Shown: positions 1-9,684, numbered from the stretch's first letter. The stretch: 64,000 nt of DNA from Lawsonella clevelandensis (GCF_003241315.1 NZ_QFOZ01000004.1:1-64000), one strand, 5' to 3'. Translations and numbers: made by a program. The notes: generated by a model from the letters alone, not told the origin.

Positions 1-414
1 GGTCAGCCTGGGCACTTCGGTCAGCCTGGGCAACAACCTGGCCAGCCGGGTCAGCCTGGCCAGGCCGGTTATCCTGGGTCGCAGAACAACATGGGCTCTA
101 TGGGACAGATGGATCAGCCTAGTTATGGTGCTCCGTATGGCCAGCAGATGCCCGCTGCTCCCTATGGTCACTCTGGTCAGCCTGGCCAATTTGCCCAGCC
201 GGGTCAGCCGCCCTATTCCCCGCAGTCGGATCAGTTCGGGCAGGAATACCCAGATCCCCGCAACCATGGACAGAACGCACAGACTGCGCAGGGTGCACAG
301 CCTACGCAGACTGCCCCATTTGATCGGCCGGATTTTTCTGCGCCGCATGGCACTACAGATGATGGTTCCGCCGACAACTCTTCTAATAGCATGCCCGGCA
401 ACACGTCTGAGTAA
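1..414 (+). CDS. C-terminal part of a Gly/Pro/Gln-rich low-complexity protein (5' truncated)
   Basis: The frame is open from the first base of the window to a TAA at 412-414, so only the last 137 codons are present and the start lies outside. The first 80 residues are degenerate GQPGQ and GQP repeats with Tyr, Phe and Ala. The end is Ser/Thr/Asn/Asp-rich (DDGSADNSSNSMPGNTSE). No catalytic domain or membrane segment is visible. Such Pro/Gln/Gly-rich stretches are common as disordered ends of actinobacterial membrane or cell-division proteins, but nothing here says which. A hairpin follows 26 bases after the stop. The reading frame is well supported; the function is unknown. Confidence 0.6.
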   Translation, partial: GQPGHFGQPGQQPGQPGQPGQAGYPGSQNNMGSMGQMDQPSYGAPYGQQMPAAPYGHSGQPGQFAQPGQPPYSPQSDQFGQEYPDPRNHGQNAQTAQGAQPTQTAPFDRPDFSAPHGTTDDGSADNSSNSMPGNTSE

Positions 415-440
415 ATACAAGTAAATATATCGTATCTAAC

Positions 441-480
441 AGAGTGGGTGATGGTGGCTGCGGCCATCGTCACCCACTCT
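441..480 (+). terminator. Hairpin downstream of the truncated first gene
   Basis: The arms at 441-458 and 463-480 can pair over 18 positions with two G-U pairs and a four-base loop. No T-run follows directly, so this is terminator-like rather than a classic intrinsic terminator. Confidence 0.55.
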
Positions 481-601
481 GTTGGTATAGGGCTGCGGTA
501 TGGGGTGTGGTATCAGATTGTGGTGTGCGATGTATCTACAGGATATGCATGGTATAAGCGGAACATCTGGCCATTGTCTTAGTCGCTGCGGCGGCATGGC
601 G

Positions 602-630
602 CTTACATAGTCGTCAACGAAAAATATAAT
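602..630 (+). promoter_or_regulatory. Candidate sigma-70-type promoter of the secreted acid phosphatase
   Basis: A perfect TATAAT lies at 625-630. CTTACA lies at 602-607, two mismatches from TTGACA, with a 17-base spacer. The start codon is about 118 bases downstream, leaving a leader that contains the hairpin at 658-697. This is a match by eye only. Confidence 0.35.
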
Positions 631-657
631 TCTGTGCAAATAAACGGTTAATTCCCT

Positions 658-697
658 GATAAAAGGAGGTTCTGGGATATCAGAACCCCCTTTTATC
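658..697 (+). promoter_or_regulatory. Leader hairpin upstream of the acid phosphatase gene
   Basis: The arms around 658-674 and 681-697 pair almost fully (gataaaagg...ccttttatc). The hairpin ends about 50 bases before the ATG at 749. It lies between the candidate promoter and the gene, so it may be an attenuator or a terminator of upstream transcription. The sequence does not decide between these. Confidence 0.35.
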
Positions 698-748
698 CAA
701 CTACGATACATAGTGTCCAACTAGATCGTTTCTGAGGTTTAACACATC

Positions 749-2191
749 ATGGCTTCTCGCCTTTACAAGCGCTTCGCCGTCCCCGCAGCCACTGCACTTA
801 GCATGACCGCACTGCTGGCCGGCACCGCCCAGGCTCTTCCTGTTACACAACAGCAAGACGCTACCGTCTTCACCATTGGCCAAGACGGAATGACCCTCAA
901 CAAGGGCACCTCTAAAGGAAATTCGCGTCTCGAATACACCTCTGCACCCCAAGAACTTAGCGGTCCCACCCGCGGCTACATCATGATTGCAGGCAAGCAA
1001 ACCAAGCCTGCCAACGCACGCCTCTTCACCCGCCAGCCCGGCTACAACCCCTACCAGTTTGTAGCCCCCATGGGTAAAGGCCCCGACAAAAACTCCATGG
1101 ATAGCAAAGAGGGTTTCAAGCCCGAGCAGCTGGCCACCCTCTACCGCTCCGATGTCCCCAAGAACATCAGCTATTCAAAGGTTATCTCTGGATTCTATGC
1201 GGCTATGGACCGTGCGGATATCAAGACGGCCAACGCAAACCTTGTGATGTCCATCAACAATAATGCCAGCCTCGTCCAAATTCAGCGCGCCGTTGCAGAC
1301 TCCAATGATGAGAACCTCATCACCATGTCCGACGCATTGGGCACCCGCCTCGGCAAGATCTACCGCGATCTTTACATCGGCGGCAAACTTGTGAAACTCC
1401 AGCAGCTGGTGGGTGGCGACATGTCCCGCGCCTTCAACTTCACCAATGCCACCGGTTTGGAGAAGGCCCACTACCGCAACCCGCGCCCCTTCAAGGAGTT
1501 CCCTGAGCATCTCAAGTACTACTACGAGACCCAGGGCGACTTTAATAGCGATAAAGGGTACTCTGGTCTTGCCCTTTCCTACCCCTCCGGCCACACTAAC
1601 CGCGCCTACATCAAGGGCATCATTCTTGCGGCTGTCTTCCCGGAGTTTGCACCTCAGCTTCTCGCCCGCGCTTCCGAAGTTGGTTTCAACCGCGTGGTGA
1701 TGGGTGTGCACTACCCACTGGATACCGTCGCCGGCCGTATGACCGGCACCGCCTCCATGGCATGGCACTTCGCCGATAAGCGCTTCTACCCGCTGATTGC
1801 AGAAGCCGCTCGCGACACTCGTGCCATTGTTGAGAAGGCATGCGGAACCACCATCATGAAATGCTGGAAACAAGGTAAGCCCTTCCTCTCCGAGGCAGAG
1901 TCCATCCGTGTCTACACCGCTCGCATGAACTACAACCTTCCGAATGTTGGCAAGGCTGGACAGCCAATGACTGTTCCTGAAACAGCTTCCGCTCTCCTTC
2001 TTGCCAAGTACCCGCAGCTCACTGATGCTCAGCGTGATCGTATCCTCATGCTGTCCTCCATGGATTCTGGCTCCCCGCTAGACTTCGAGGGACAAGATGG
2101 CTTCTGGCAGCGTATTAACCTCGCCAAGGCACTTTCCGCCCACGTCAAGCAGCTCGGCAACGGCGCCATTCAGGTCCGCTTCGCGGCCTAA
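749..2191 (+). CDS. Secreted PAP2-superfamily (class A-like) acid phosphatase
   Basis: A 480-residue exported phosphatase. Residues 1-29 form a signal peptide (basic start, Ala/Leu core, AQA before the likely cleavage site). The three PAP2 signatures are present: K239-x6-R246-P247, the P279-S-G-H282 motif, and R315-x5-H321-x2-D325. In this superfamily the two histidines act as general acid and nucleophile, and Lys/Arg bind the phosphate. The last motif begins Asn-Arg instead of the usual Ser-Arg. Family members remove phosphate from nonspecific organic phosphates or lipid phosphates outside the membrane; the substrate here is unknown. About 130 residues follow the last motif, longer than classic class A enzymes. 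It appears to stand alone between hairpins. Confidence 0.85.
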   Translation: MASRLYKRFAVPAATALSMTALLAGTAQALPVTQQQDATVFTIGQDGMTLNKGTSKGNSRLEYTSAPQELSGPTRGYIMIAGKQTKPANARLFTRQPGYNPYQFVAPMGKGPDKNSMDSKEGFKPEQLATLYRSDVPKNISYSKVISGFYAAMDRADIKTANANLVMSINNNASLVQIQRAVADSNDENLITMSDALGTRLGKIYRDLYIGGKLVKLQQLVGGDMSRAFNFTNATGLEKAHYRNPRPFKEFPEHLKYYYETQGDFNSDKGYSGLALSYPSGHTNRAYIKGIILAAVFPEFAPQLLARASEVGFNRVVMGVHYPLDTVAGRMTGTASMAWHFADKRFYPLIAEAARDTRAIVEKACGTTIMKCWKQGKPFLSEAESIRVYTARMNYNLPNVGKAGQPMTVPETASALLLAKYPQLTDAQRDRILMLSSMDSGSPLDFEGQDGFWQRINLAKALSAHVKQLGNGAIQVRFAA

Positions 2192-2265
2192 GCATGCACG
2201 CTGTTTAGCGCACGCATTCCGCGCCTGCTATCCACGTGCCTATAGCGTCACAACTTCATACCACT

Positions 2266-2333
2266 GAGTTCACGCCCAGCACTAACAGTCTTAAGCACAG
2301 TCGCAAGCACTGATTAGCGCCGGGCGTGAACTC
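2266..2333 (+). terminator. Long hairpin after the acid phosphatase gene
   Basis: The arms 2266-2285 and 2314-2333 pair over 20 positions with two mismatches; the outer 12 pairs are perfect. The loop is about 28 bases and a T-rich stretch follows. It is probably a terminator or mRNA 3'-end structure. Confidence 0.5.
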
Positions 2334-2519
2334 CATTTCTGTTCTTTCCTGCGCTGCCCCTATCCCATTAGCTACACGCACTGTGCTTGCATAATTGGAT
2401 ACTGCGGCGTGACGGCATGTACCACCACAGCCGCGCCCCTAGTCGCGTCCCTGCTATCGCTACTGTTAAGTAGTACTTATGCAGAATAGGAAGTGACTCA
2501 ACTAGCTGGCCGCATAAAC

Positions 2520-2555
2520 AACGGTGGGCACCCCCTCAGGGGTGCCCACCGTTTA
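2520..2555. terminator. Bidirectional terminator between the acid phosphatase gene and glpK
   Basis: A perfect 15-base-pair GC-rich stem (aacggtgggcacccc and its complement) has a four-base loop and T-rich or A-rich flanks on both sides. It can end transcripts from both converging genes. Confidence 0.8.
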
Positions 2556-2603
2556 GTATGTTCAAAGCGCTAATGCGCTAGCGCATAAGAATGCAGGAAG
2601 GAA

Positions 2604-4124
2604 TTACTCTTCCCAGCCGTAGGTGCGTTCAACGGCTTTATTCCATTCGCCGAAGAGACGATCGCGGGTGTCCTGATCCATCTTGGGCTCCCAGCGCTTG
2701 TCTTCGCTCCAGTTGGCTTTCAGCTCGTCAATGCTATCCCAGAAGCCAACGTGTAGGCCGGCAGCGTAGGCGGCACCCAGGGCGGTGGTCTCGGCCACCT
2801 TCGGGCGGATGACGGGCACGTCGAGGATATCTGCCTGGAACTGCATGAGCGGCTCAGACTTCACCATGCCGCCGTCAACCTTCAGTTCCTTCAGCTGTAC
2901 GCCGGAGTCGGCGACCATGGCGTCCACAAGCTCACGGGTCTGGTAGGCGGTGGCCTCCAGGACGGAGCGGGCGATGTGGCCGCGGTTAGCGTAGCGGGTG
3001 AGGCCGACGATAACGCCGCGGGCGTCGTCACGCCAACGAGGGGCCAGTAGGCCGGAGAAGGCGGGGACGAAGTAGACGCCGCCGTTGTCCTTTACGGTTT
3101 CGGCCAGGCGGTCGCAGGCGGGTGCGTTGGGGACCATCTTCAGGTTGTCGCGCAGCCACTGTACGAGGGAACCGCCCATAGCGACGGAGCCTTCCAGTGC
3201 GTATACGGGCTTCTCGTCACCGATCTGGTAGCAGACGGTGGTGATGAGGCCGTGCTCGGAGAACTTCGGCTCGGTGCCGGTTCCCATGAGGAGGAACAGG
3301 CCGGTGCCGTAGGTGTTCTTGGCTTCGCCAGGCTTGAAGCAGAGCTGGCCGAAGGTGGCAGCTTGCTGGTCGCCGAGAATACCGGTGATGGGGACGCCAG
3401 CCAGGTTGGAACGGTCGTGGACGACGCCGAATTCGCCGGAGGAGGGGCGGATTTCGGGGAGCATGGACATGGGGATGCCCATGGCGTCGCAGAGTTCCTC
3501 ATCCCACTGCAGGGTGTTGATGTCCATGAGCAGTGTACGGGAGGCGTTGGTGACGTCGGTGGCGTGGACGGCTGGTTCGCCTTCTGGGTTGGCGCCGCCG
3601 GTGAGGTTCCACAGGATCCAGGTGTCGGGGGTGCCGAAGAGGAGGTCTCCCTTTTCTGCCTTGGCGCGGGCGCCGTCAACGTTGTCTAGGATCCACTTGA
3701 TCTTCGGGCCGGAGGAGTAGGAGCTGAGCGGCAGGCCGGTCTTCTTCTGGTACTTGTAGATGCCGTCGTCGCCAGCGAGTTCGTGGCAGATGCCGGAGGT
3801 ACGAGTATCCTGCCAGACGATGCCGTTGTAGATGGGCTCGCCAGTGTTCTTGTCCCACACGATGGTGGTTTCGCGCTGGTTGGTAATACCGAGGGCGGCA
3901 AGGTCGCAGGGGGCAAGATCGGCGTCGGCTAGTGCTTCACCGGCAACGCGGCGGACGCAGTCCCAGATCTCTAGGGGATTGTGTTCAACCCAGCCTTTTT
4001 GCGGGAAGATCTGTTCGAATTCCATTTGGCCAACGGACACGATCTCGCCGTCGTGGTCGAAGATGATGCAGCGAGCGGAGGTAGTGCCTTCGTCGATGGC
4101 TGCGATGTACTTCTTTTTAGTCAC
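2604..4124 (-). CDS. glpK: Glycerol kinase
   Basis: A 506-residue FGGY-family kinase that phosphorylates glycerol to sn-glycerol 3-phosphate with ATP in the cytosol. The N terminus has the phosphate-binding signature ([16 protein letters not shown]). The family's [12 protein letters not shown] and [14 protein letters not shown] segments are present and the length is that of the family. The start is a GTG at 4124 with GAGGAG a few bases upstream. It lies 58 bases downstream of glpF in the same direction, so the two are probably one transcript. glpD lies upstream behind its own terminator. The block takes up and oxidises glycerol, which also feeds phospholipid synthesis. Confidence 0.97.
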   Translation of the reverse strand: MTKKKYIAAIDEGTTSARCIIFDHDGEIVSVGQMEFEQIFPQKGWVEHNPLEIWDCVRRVAGEALADADLAPCDLAALGITNQRETTIVWDKNTGEPIYNGIVWQDTRTSGICHELAGDDGIYKYQKKTGLPLSSYSSGPKIKWILDNVDGARAKAEKGDLLFGTPDTWILWNLTGGANPEGEPAVHATDVTNASRTLLMDINTLQWDEELCDAMGIPMSMLPEIRPSSGEFGVVHDRSNLAGVPITGILGDQQAATFGQLCFKPGEAKNTYGTGLFLLMGTGTEPKFSEHGLITTVCYQIGDEKPVYALEGSVAMGGSLVQWLRDNLKMVPNAPACDRLAETVKDNGGVYFVPAFSGLLAPRWRDDARGVIVGLTRYANRGHIARSVLEATAYQTRELVDAMVADSGVQLKELKVDGGMVKSEPLMQFQADILDVPVIRPKVAETTALGAAYAAGLHVGFWDSIDELKANWSEDKRWEPKMDQDTRDRLFGEWNKAVERTYGWEE

Positions 4125-4182
4125 GGGACTTTCTCCTCAAGAGAGTTCATTAAGTTTAGTAGAGCCTATTCGGTTATACAGA

Positions 4183-4956
4183 TTAGGCGATGGCGAGGTA
4201 AACGGCGGCGGCCAGTGCGGCACCGATCAGCGGGCCAACAGTGGGGTGAATGGCGTTCTTCCATTCGCCCGTGCCCTTGCCCTTGATGGGAAGAACGAAG
4301 GCGTACATGATGCGGGGGCCGAGGTCACGTGCCGGGTTGAGGGAGTAACCGGTGGGGCTGCCGAGGCTCATGCCGATAGCAACAATGATACCTGCTACGC
4401 CGGCGTATGTGAGGTTACCGAGGTTAGTTGGGTCATTATTCCAAAGGCCAACGAGGATAAAAAGTACCAGTACGAAGGTGGCAATGATCTCGGTCACATG
4501 GTTCCATACCATGCTCTTGCCGGCGGGGCGAGTGTGGAAGACGTTACCGATAGTGGCATTGGCACCAGATTCAGTGCCGTCGTCGTTGTAGGCGTTGGCG
4601 TCGAACTGTTGCTTGAAGGCAGCCCATGCGAGGAGGGCTCCCACCATGGCACCCAGGAATTGGCCCAGAATGTAGTAGATGAAGGCTCCCCAGGGAGTCT
4701 TATCTGCAATGCAGAGGGCCAGTGTTACGGCGGGGTTGATGTGTCCGCCAGTGGGATGAGAGACGGATGCGCCGGCGAAGACAGCGAGGCCCCATCCGAA
4801 AGCGATGAGGAGCCAGCCGGTGTTCTTGGCGGCAGAGGTGCGGAGACTGTTTGCTGCGCAAACACCATTACCGAGTAGCAGCAGCACCATAGTGCCGAGG
4901 AATTCCCAGCCGAAAATTTCAGCGCCGCTGAGTTCATTTCCGTTGATCATGTACAT
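4183..4956 (-). CDS. glpF: Glycerol uptake facilitator (aquaglyceroporin, MIP family)
   Basis: A 257-residue channel with six predicted membrane segments and the two half-helix signatures: N74-P-A in GGHINPAVTLAL and N207-P-A followed by R-D in SLNPARDLGPR. The NPARD form is typical of glycerol-conducting members rather than strict water channels. It lets glycerol diffuse into the cell, where GlpK, encoded 58 bases downstream, traps it as glycerol 3-phosphate. The start is the ATG at 4956 with AAGGAC upstream; a second ATG two codons later is possible. Confidence 0.95.
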   Translation of the reverse strand: MYMINGNELSGAEIFGWEFLGTMVLLLLGNGVCAANSLRTSAAKNTGWLLIAFGWGLAVFAGASVSHPTGGHINPAVTLALCIADKTPWGAFIYYILGQFLGAMVGALLAWAAFKQQFDANAYNDDGTESGANATIGNVFHTRPAGKSMVWNHVTEIIATFVLVLFILVGLWNNDPTNLGNLTYAGVAGIIVAIGMSLGSPTGYSLNPARDLGPRIMYAFVLPIKGKGTGEWKNAIHPTVGPLIGAALAAAVYLAIA

Positions 4957-5296
4957 ATGCTTAGTCCTTGTCAGGGGAGCGAAGGGGAGAATCTGAGCAC
5001 ACGGAATAGTGCAATGACAGATCTTGACTTAATGGTATTTTGTTCCCCGCCAAGTGGTAGTTTTGTTGCCTCACGCAAATCGGTTAGTGCAGGTGACATG
5101 TCTTAATTACGGCAACTTTACGGAAATTAGGAGACATAAAGGGGAATAAAAAGCGGATTTATCGTTAAAAAATATGCGATGAAGGTGCGCTTAACAAAGA
5201 CATAAAAAGACCGCCTCCCCCGGGAGTACAGGGAGGCGGTCTTTCACATCAGAAACTTACTTGTGTAAAAAAGTAAGCCGTGGTGTGGTTTGTATC
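4957..5296. other. Intergenic region upstream of glpF
   Basis: Seen in the minus direction, this gap holds the glpD terminator (5206-5244) followed by the promoter region of glpF-glpK. It is AT-rich. I could not pick a convincing -10/-35 pair or a repressor site. Confidence 0.5.
5206..5244 (-). terminator. Terminator of glpD
   Basis: A perfect 14-base-pair stem (5206-5219 with 5231-5244, core accgcctccc/gggaggcggt). In the minus direction the run of T follows the stem. It separates glpD from glpF-glpK. Confidence 0.8.
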
Positions 5297-7030
5297 TTAC
5301 TTCTTGTCAACGTTGTCGACGTACTCGGCACGGGCTTCAGCAGCCTCGTTGCGGCGAGCATCGGCCTCTTCGTCGGTAAGAGCCTTCTGGGAGTTGAGCT
5401 CGGCAACCACGCGATCCTGGTAGAGCTTAACTTCCTTGGCCTTGGTGGCGTCGTCCCAGCCGAGGATCGGGGCGATGAGGTCGGCGATTTCCTGGGCGGA
5501 ATCCATGCCGCGATCATCGTATTCGATGGAGATGCGGGTACGGCGGGCGATAACGTCCTCAAGGTGCAGGGCACCTTCCACAGCAGCGGCGTAGACGGCC
5601 TCAACACGGAGGTAGCCTTCAGCGTTGGTGATGGGCTTCTTGAGGGACTCGTCATCCTTGGCGTAGGAGAGTACGTCGAAGATGAGGGAGCCGTAGCGGT
5701 TGAGGAGGTGGTCAACCTGGGCGACGGTGATGCCGTACTTGGCGGCCAGAGCGTCGAGCTGGTTGGTGAGGGCCCAGTAGCCGTCAGCACCGATGATGGG
5801 GGTCTCTTCGGTGGTGGACTCGGAAACCTGGCCAGGAACGTCCTGGAGGGCGGCTTCTACGGCGTCCTTACCAATGACACGGTAGGTGGTGTACTTACCA
5901 CCGGCGACGGAGACGAGGCCGGGGCAGAGGTGAGCAACTTCGTGGTTACGGGCGAGCTTCTCGGTGTTCTCCTGGCCAGCCTGAGCAACGAGCGGGCGGA
6001 GGCCGGCGTACACACCAACGATGTCGGCGTAGGTGACGGGCTCCTGGAGACGGGAGTTGAGCTCATCGAGCACGTAGTCGATGTCGGTCTTGGTGGCAGC
6101 CGGGTGAGCCAGATCTAGCTTGTAGCTGGTGTCAGTGGTGCCGACGATCCAGTAGTTGCCCCACGGAATAACGAAGAGGACGGACTTCTCGGTGACGAAG
6201 CACAGAGCGGAGTCAGACTTGATGCATTCCTTGGGAACGACAATGTGGATGCCCTTGGACTGGTGAACGTGGAACGCAGCCTTGGCGCCAGCGAGGTCCT
6301 GCATTTCGTCGGTCCATACGCCGGTGGCGTTGATGACGGCGGAAGCGTGGACGTTCTCGGTGCGGCCGTCTTCGGTGTCCTTAATGGTGACGCCGACAAT
6401 GCGGTCGCCTTCCTTGAGGAAGTCAATAACCTGGGTGGAGGTGCGGATAACGGCACCGTACTTGGCGGCGGTACGGCCAACCATCATGGTGTGGCGGGCA
6501 TCGTCGACGAGGGTGTCGTAGTACTGAACGCCACCGCAGGTAGCCTTGGGCTTCAAGGAAGGAATCTTCTTGAGGATGCTCTTGCGGCTGAAGTGCTTCT
6601 GGATCGGGACAGTCTTAGCGCCACCCATGCGGTCGTAAAGGGTGAAGCCGCAGAACATGATGGGGCGCTCAATGAAGGGCTTGGTGAGGGGGTAGATGAA
6701 CTTTAGTGGCTTAACGAGGTGCGGTGCCAGGGTGTGCATGGACAGTTCGCGCTCGTGCAGGGATTCTGCGACGAGGCCGAACTGCGGAATTGGGTTGGGC
6801 TGCAGGTAACGCAGGCCGCCGTGGAACATCTTGGATGAACGGCTGGAGGAACCGCAAGCTAGGTCGCGGGCTTCAACCATGGCAACCTTGAGGCCACGGG
6901 TAGCGGCGTCGAGAGCGGCGCCTACACCGACGGAGCCACCGCCGATGATAAGAATGTCGAATTTTTCGGAGCCGAGGCGATCCCAGTTAGTTTCGCGGAG
7001 CTCAAGCGTGAGTTCGGACGGTGCAGACAA
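5297..7030 (-). CDS. glpD: Aerobic glycerol-3-phosphate dehydrogenase
   Basis: A 577-residue FAD enzyme that oxidises sn-glycerol 3-phosphate to dihydroxyacetone phosphate at the membrane and passes electrons to quinone. The N-terminal FAD-binding loop GGGSVGVGAALDAATRG begins near residue 31. It is followed by the family's SSRSSKMFHGGLRYL and later by GTTDTSY and AGGKYTTYR. The start is a TTG at 7030 with a clear AGGAGG six bases upstream; no better in-frame ATG exists nearby. It is next to glpF and glpK but has its own terminator. The length is as expected for the family, with a charged C-terminal tail. Confidence 0.95.
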   Translation of the reverse strand: MSAPSELTLELRETNWDRLGSEKFDILIIGGGSVGVGAALDAATRGLKVAMVEARDLACGSSSRSSKMFHGGLRYLQPNPIPQFGLVAESLHERELSMHTLAPHLVKPLKFIYPLTKPFIERPIMFCGFTLYDRMGGAKTVPIQKHFSRKSILKKIPSLKPKATCGGVQYYDTLVDDARHTMMVGRTAAKYGAVIRTSTQVIDFLKEGDRIVGVTIKDTEDGRTENVHASAVINATGVWTDEMQDLAGAKAAFHVHQSKGIHIVVPKECIKSDSALCFVTEKSVLFVIPWGNYWIVGTTDTSYKLDLAHPAATKTDIDYVLDELNSRLQEPVTYADIVGVYAGLRPLVAQAGQENTEKLARNHEVAHLCPGLVSVAGGKYTTYRVIGKDAVEAALQDVPGQVSESTTEETPIIGADGYWALTNQLDALAAKYGITVAQVDHLLNRYGSLIFDVLSYAKDDESLKKPITNAEGYLRVEAVYAAAVEGALHLEDVIARRTRISIEYDDRGMDSAQEIADLIAPILGWDDATKAKEVKLYQDRVVAELNSQKALTDEEADARRNEAAEARAEYVDNVDKK

Positions 7031-7307
7031 GTGAGTCCTCCTGTAAGAAAACCTTTATATCCCTAATAACTTAGGGAGTGGGTACTGCTTCACCGTACAT
7101 CGTACCCGCGTGCCGGTAAAACGTTGTTTCTGCAGCTAAATAGCTAGTTGTGGGGTGGATTACACAATTTTGCAGGCGAACTGGCCAAATACCGCCCTAA
7201 TTTAGTGGTATGCGTCACACTTTTGGGTTGTCATGTCTAAAAGCACCAGTTTCAATGGAAAATGTTGTTATCTAGTTTTCTTCTAATTTTCGCATTACAG
7301 TGGGGGA

Positions 7308-8819
7308 ATGGCGTTCGAACCTCTCTTTGCAGTGGCAAACCACCTCTCAAAATTTATTGCGCGTGCCCTTAAATACAATGTCATCATCACCGGGGAGGAG
7401 AATATTCCCCGCAAAGGCGGCGCCCTCCTCTGCATCAACCACACCGGATACGTAGACTTCTACTTCGCTGCCATGCCGCTTCTGGCCGCCAAACGCCAAC
7501 CGCACTTCATGGCAAAACAAGAAATTTTCGAAAACCCCATCGCGGGACCGCTCATGCGTGCCCTGGGGCAAATTCCGGTGGATCGTATCGCCGGTCGCGA
7601 TTCCATGAATATGGCAATCGACAAACTCAAAAACGGGGAAATTGTGGGCATCTTCCCCGAAGGCACCATGTCCGACTCCTTCGAGATTAAGAGCCTAAAA
7701 ACAGGTGCAGTGCGCATGGCGCAGACCGCCGGCGTCAAAATCTATCCCGTTATCGTGTGGGGATCCCACCGCGTATGGCGCCGCAACACAAAACCCAACC
7801 TGGAGCGCAACCTCCCCTTCATGGTGCACTACTGTGAGCCCATTGATGTAGCAGGCGGCGACGTCGACGAACTCACCGAACAACTCCACACCGTTCTCAA
7901 GGACACCTTAGAGGACGTCCGCAACCGCTACTTTGAAGAATTCGGCCCCTTTGAGCCGGGCCTTCCCTGGGTACCCGCTCGTTTTGGAGGCAGTGCCCCC
8001 ACCTTGGAGGAAGCACAGGCTGACGACGACAGAATCGACAAGCACCGCAAGTACGCCAACTCGGTGATGCGGCACTCGGCGAAAGCGGCCAAAGAGGTCC
8101 ATTCCGCTATCCTCAACACAAAAGATGCCACCCTTGACGAGGCCGATCCGGAGGCTAAACTCTCCCGGCTTACCAGTATGCGCGAAGCTGCCGAAAGTCT
8201 TACGAAAGCGGCTGAGGAACTTGTGGAGGCCGCTGAGCAAGGCGGGGAAGAAGTGAAGCGTAAAGCCGGTGCCGGATCACTGCGTTACATGACGGAGACG
8301 GTTGCATCTGCGACAGTGGAGTTGGAGCAGGCAACTGTTCGTTCTGCCCGTAAAGCCTCCCGCAAATTGGGCGCGGGCACGGATTCGGTGACGGAATTCG
8401 CGACAGGTTTCCGGCATCGTGCTGCCAAATCGTTACAGTCGGGTGCGGAGTATCTTTCGCAGAAAGCTGAATCGCTGCTGGCGTATCTCTCCGATGCTGA
8501 GGAGACAGTGCGGAAGTCCAGCGAGGAGCGGCATATTCGCCACGCCATCGCTCGTGAGAAGCGCATGGAGCAGGCCGCTGCCGACGAGATCCGTACAGCT
8601 ATTCAAAAAGAAGAAGCTGCAGTAAAACACGCCGAGCGGGAGACGTCTCGGGCCTTGGAGAACGCTGCCCGCGCCACCGAGGAAGTAATACGAGTTTTTG
8701 ACGACACCGCTACCGACGATGCAGAACTAGACGATGCGGATTTAGATGACGCTAATGAGCTAGGCAATGCAGAGCCTAATGCCGAGCCTAACCCCGAGCT
8801 CAACGGCGATGATGCATGA
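7308..8819 (+). CDS. PlsC-like 1-acylglycerol-3-phosphate acyltransferase with long helical C-terminal extension
   Basis: 503 residues. The first 235 are a complete PlsC acyltransferase domain with the catalytic H45-x4-D50 and the acyl-acceptor motif F116-P-E-G-T120, so it should transfer acyl chains to a glycerolipid acceptor at the membrane. Residues about 245-475 are Ala/Glu/Lys/Arg-rich amphipathic helix, resembling phasin- or apolipoprotein-like lipid-surface helices. The last 35 residues are Asp/Asn/Glu/Pro-rich. Related acyltransferases (Rv3814c-Rv3816c) lie next to a HAD phosphatase (Rv3813c) near glf in M. tuberculosis, and the same pairing occurs here. Its stop overlaps the next start (ATGA), so the two are translationally coupled. 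Confidence 0.88.
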   Translation: MAFEPLFAVANHLSKFIARALKYNVIITGEENIPRKGGALLCINHTGYVDFYFAAMPLLAAKRQPHFMAKQEIFENPIAGPLMRALGQIPVDRIAGRDSMNMAIDKLKNGEIVGIFPEGTMSDSFEIKSLKTGAVRMAQTAGVKIYPVIVWGSHRVWRRNTKPNLERNLPFMVHYCEPIDVAGGDVDELTEQLHTVLKDTLEDVRNRYFEEFGPFEPGLPWVPARFGGSAPTLEEAQADDDRIDKHRKYANSVMRHSAKAAKEVHSAILNTKDATLDEADPEAKLSRLTSMREAAESLTKAAEELVEAAEQGGEEVKRKAGAGSLRYMTETVASATVELEQATVRSARKASRKLGAGTDSVTEFATGFRHRAAKSLQSGAEYLSQKAESLLAYLSDAEETVRKSSEERHIRHAIAREKRMEQAAADEIRTAIQKEEAAVKHAERETSRALENAARATEEVIRVFDDTATDDAELDDADLDDANELGNAEPNAEPNPELNGDDA

Positions 8820-9684
8820 GTGATGGTGGCCAACGCTCATTCGCTCCTTGTGCACGCGGCGGATTAAGGCTGGTAGCAACCGATCTTGACGGCACACTGC
8901 TGGATTCCCACAAGCAGGTGTCGCCCCGTAGCCGCGCAGCTATCGCACGTCTCGCGGAGCGCCATATTCCACTCATTGTCGCCACGGGTCGCCCTCTTCG
9001 GTGGCTTCCTCCCGTGTGGCAGCAATTACCGGTCTCTCCCCTGTGTATCTGTATGAATGGGGCGCTTATCTATGATGCTTTTCGCCATAAGATACTGCGG
9101 CGCACGCTATTACAGTCGGCGGAGTTGACGGATATTGTGCAGTCTATTCACCGGGCTCTCCCGGAGGCGTGTTTCGCGGTAGAGCGTAGCGGTGCGGATA
9201 CGCAATCCCAGGGTGACGGGCACTTACCGGGAGAGTTCCTTATCGCCGAGAATGCGGAGGAAGTCTGGTATGAGCAGAATGCCCCACGCACTACCCTGGC
9301 GGCACTGTCGGAGGAACCGGCGGCGAAACTGCTCGTGCGGTGTACAGAATTGTCTAGCGCGGAGATGGCGGAGATAGTGCGCCCACTGGTGGATCCAGTA
9401 GCACACGTAACGTACTCCATCGACAGTGGATTATTGGAGATTTCCCACCCATTGGCCACAAAGGGGAAGCGCTGGCGTACCTGCTGGATTGCTGGGACGT
9501 GCCGGAGGAGGCCGTAGTGGCTTTCGGAAATATGCCCAATGATATGGATATGCTGCAGCTATCCACGTGGGGTGTTGCGGTGGAGAATGCGCATCATGCA
9601 GTTTTGGCGGCGGCGGATGAAGTAACAGCATCCAATGATGATGACGGCGTCGCTCTCGTCATGGAGAGACTGCTAGCTGAATAA
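8816..9684 (+). pseudogene. Cof/YidA-type HAD phosphatase, frameshifted (Rv3813c-like)
   Basis: The reading frame starts at 8816, overlapping the acyltransferase stop, with the HAD nucleophile motif D23-L-D25-G-T-L-L-D. It runs as a Cof-type hydrolase to a stop at 9517 just after a run of four G at 9463-9466. The family's C-terminal part (KGEAL equivalent, then FGNMPNDMDML, NAHHAVLAAADEVT, DDGVA) continues in another frame to a TAA at 9684. One extra G in the run would restore a full protein of about 289 residues. Either a real mutation or a sequencing error fits. Members dephosphorylate small sugar or nucleotide phosphates; the substrate here is unknown. Confidence 0.8.

Larger units (their letters stand above)
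415..748. other. Intergenic region with two hairpins and a candidate promoter
   Basis: This 334-base gap holds a hairpin that probably ends the upstream gene (441-480), a candidate promoter for the acid phosphatase (602-630), and a second hairpin between that promoter and the start codon (658-697). No open frame with a ribosome-binding site was seen. Confidence 0.6.
2192..2603. other. Convergent intergenic region
   Basis: This 412-base gap lies between the acid phosphatase (plus) and glpK (minus). It holds a long hairpin after the phosphatase gene (2266-2333) and a strong symmetric terminator (2520-2555). I saw no gene or RNA in the rest. Confidence 0.6.

Noticed and set aside
5261..6118. 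285-codon plus-strand frame across glpD
   Set aside because: It lies antisense to glpD; the product has no domain and only reflects third-position GC bias.
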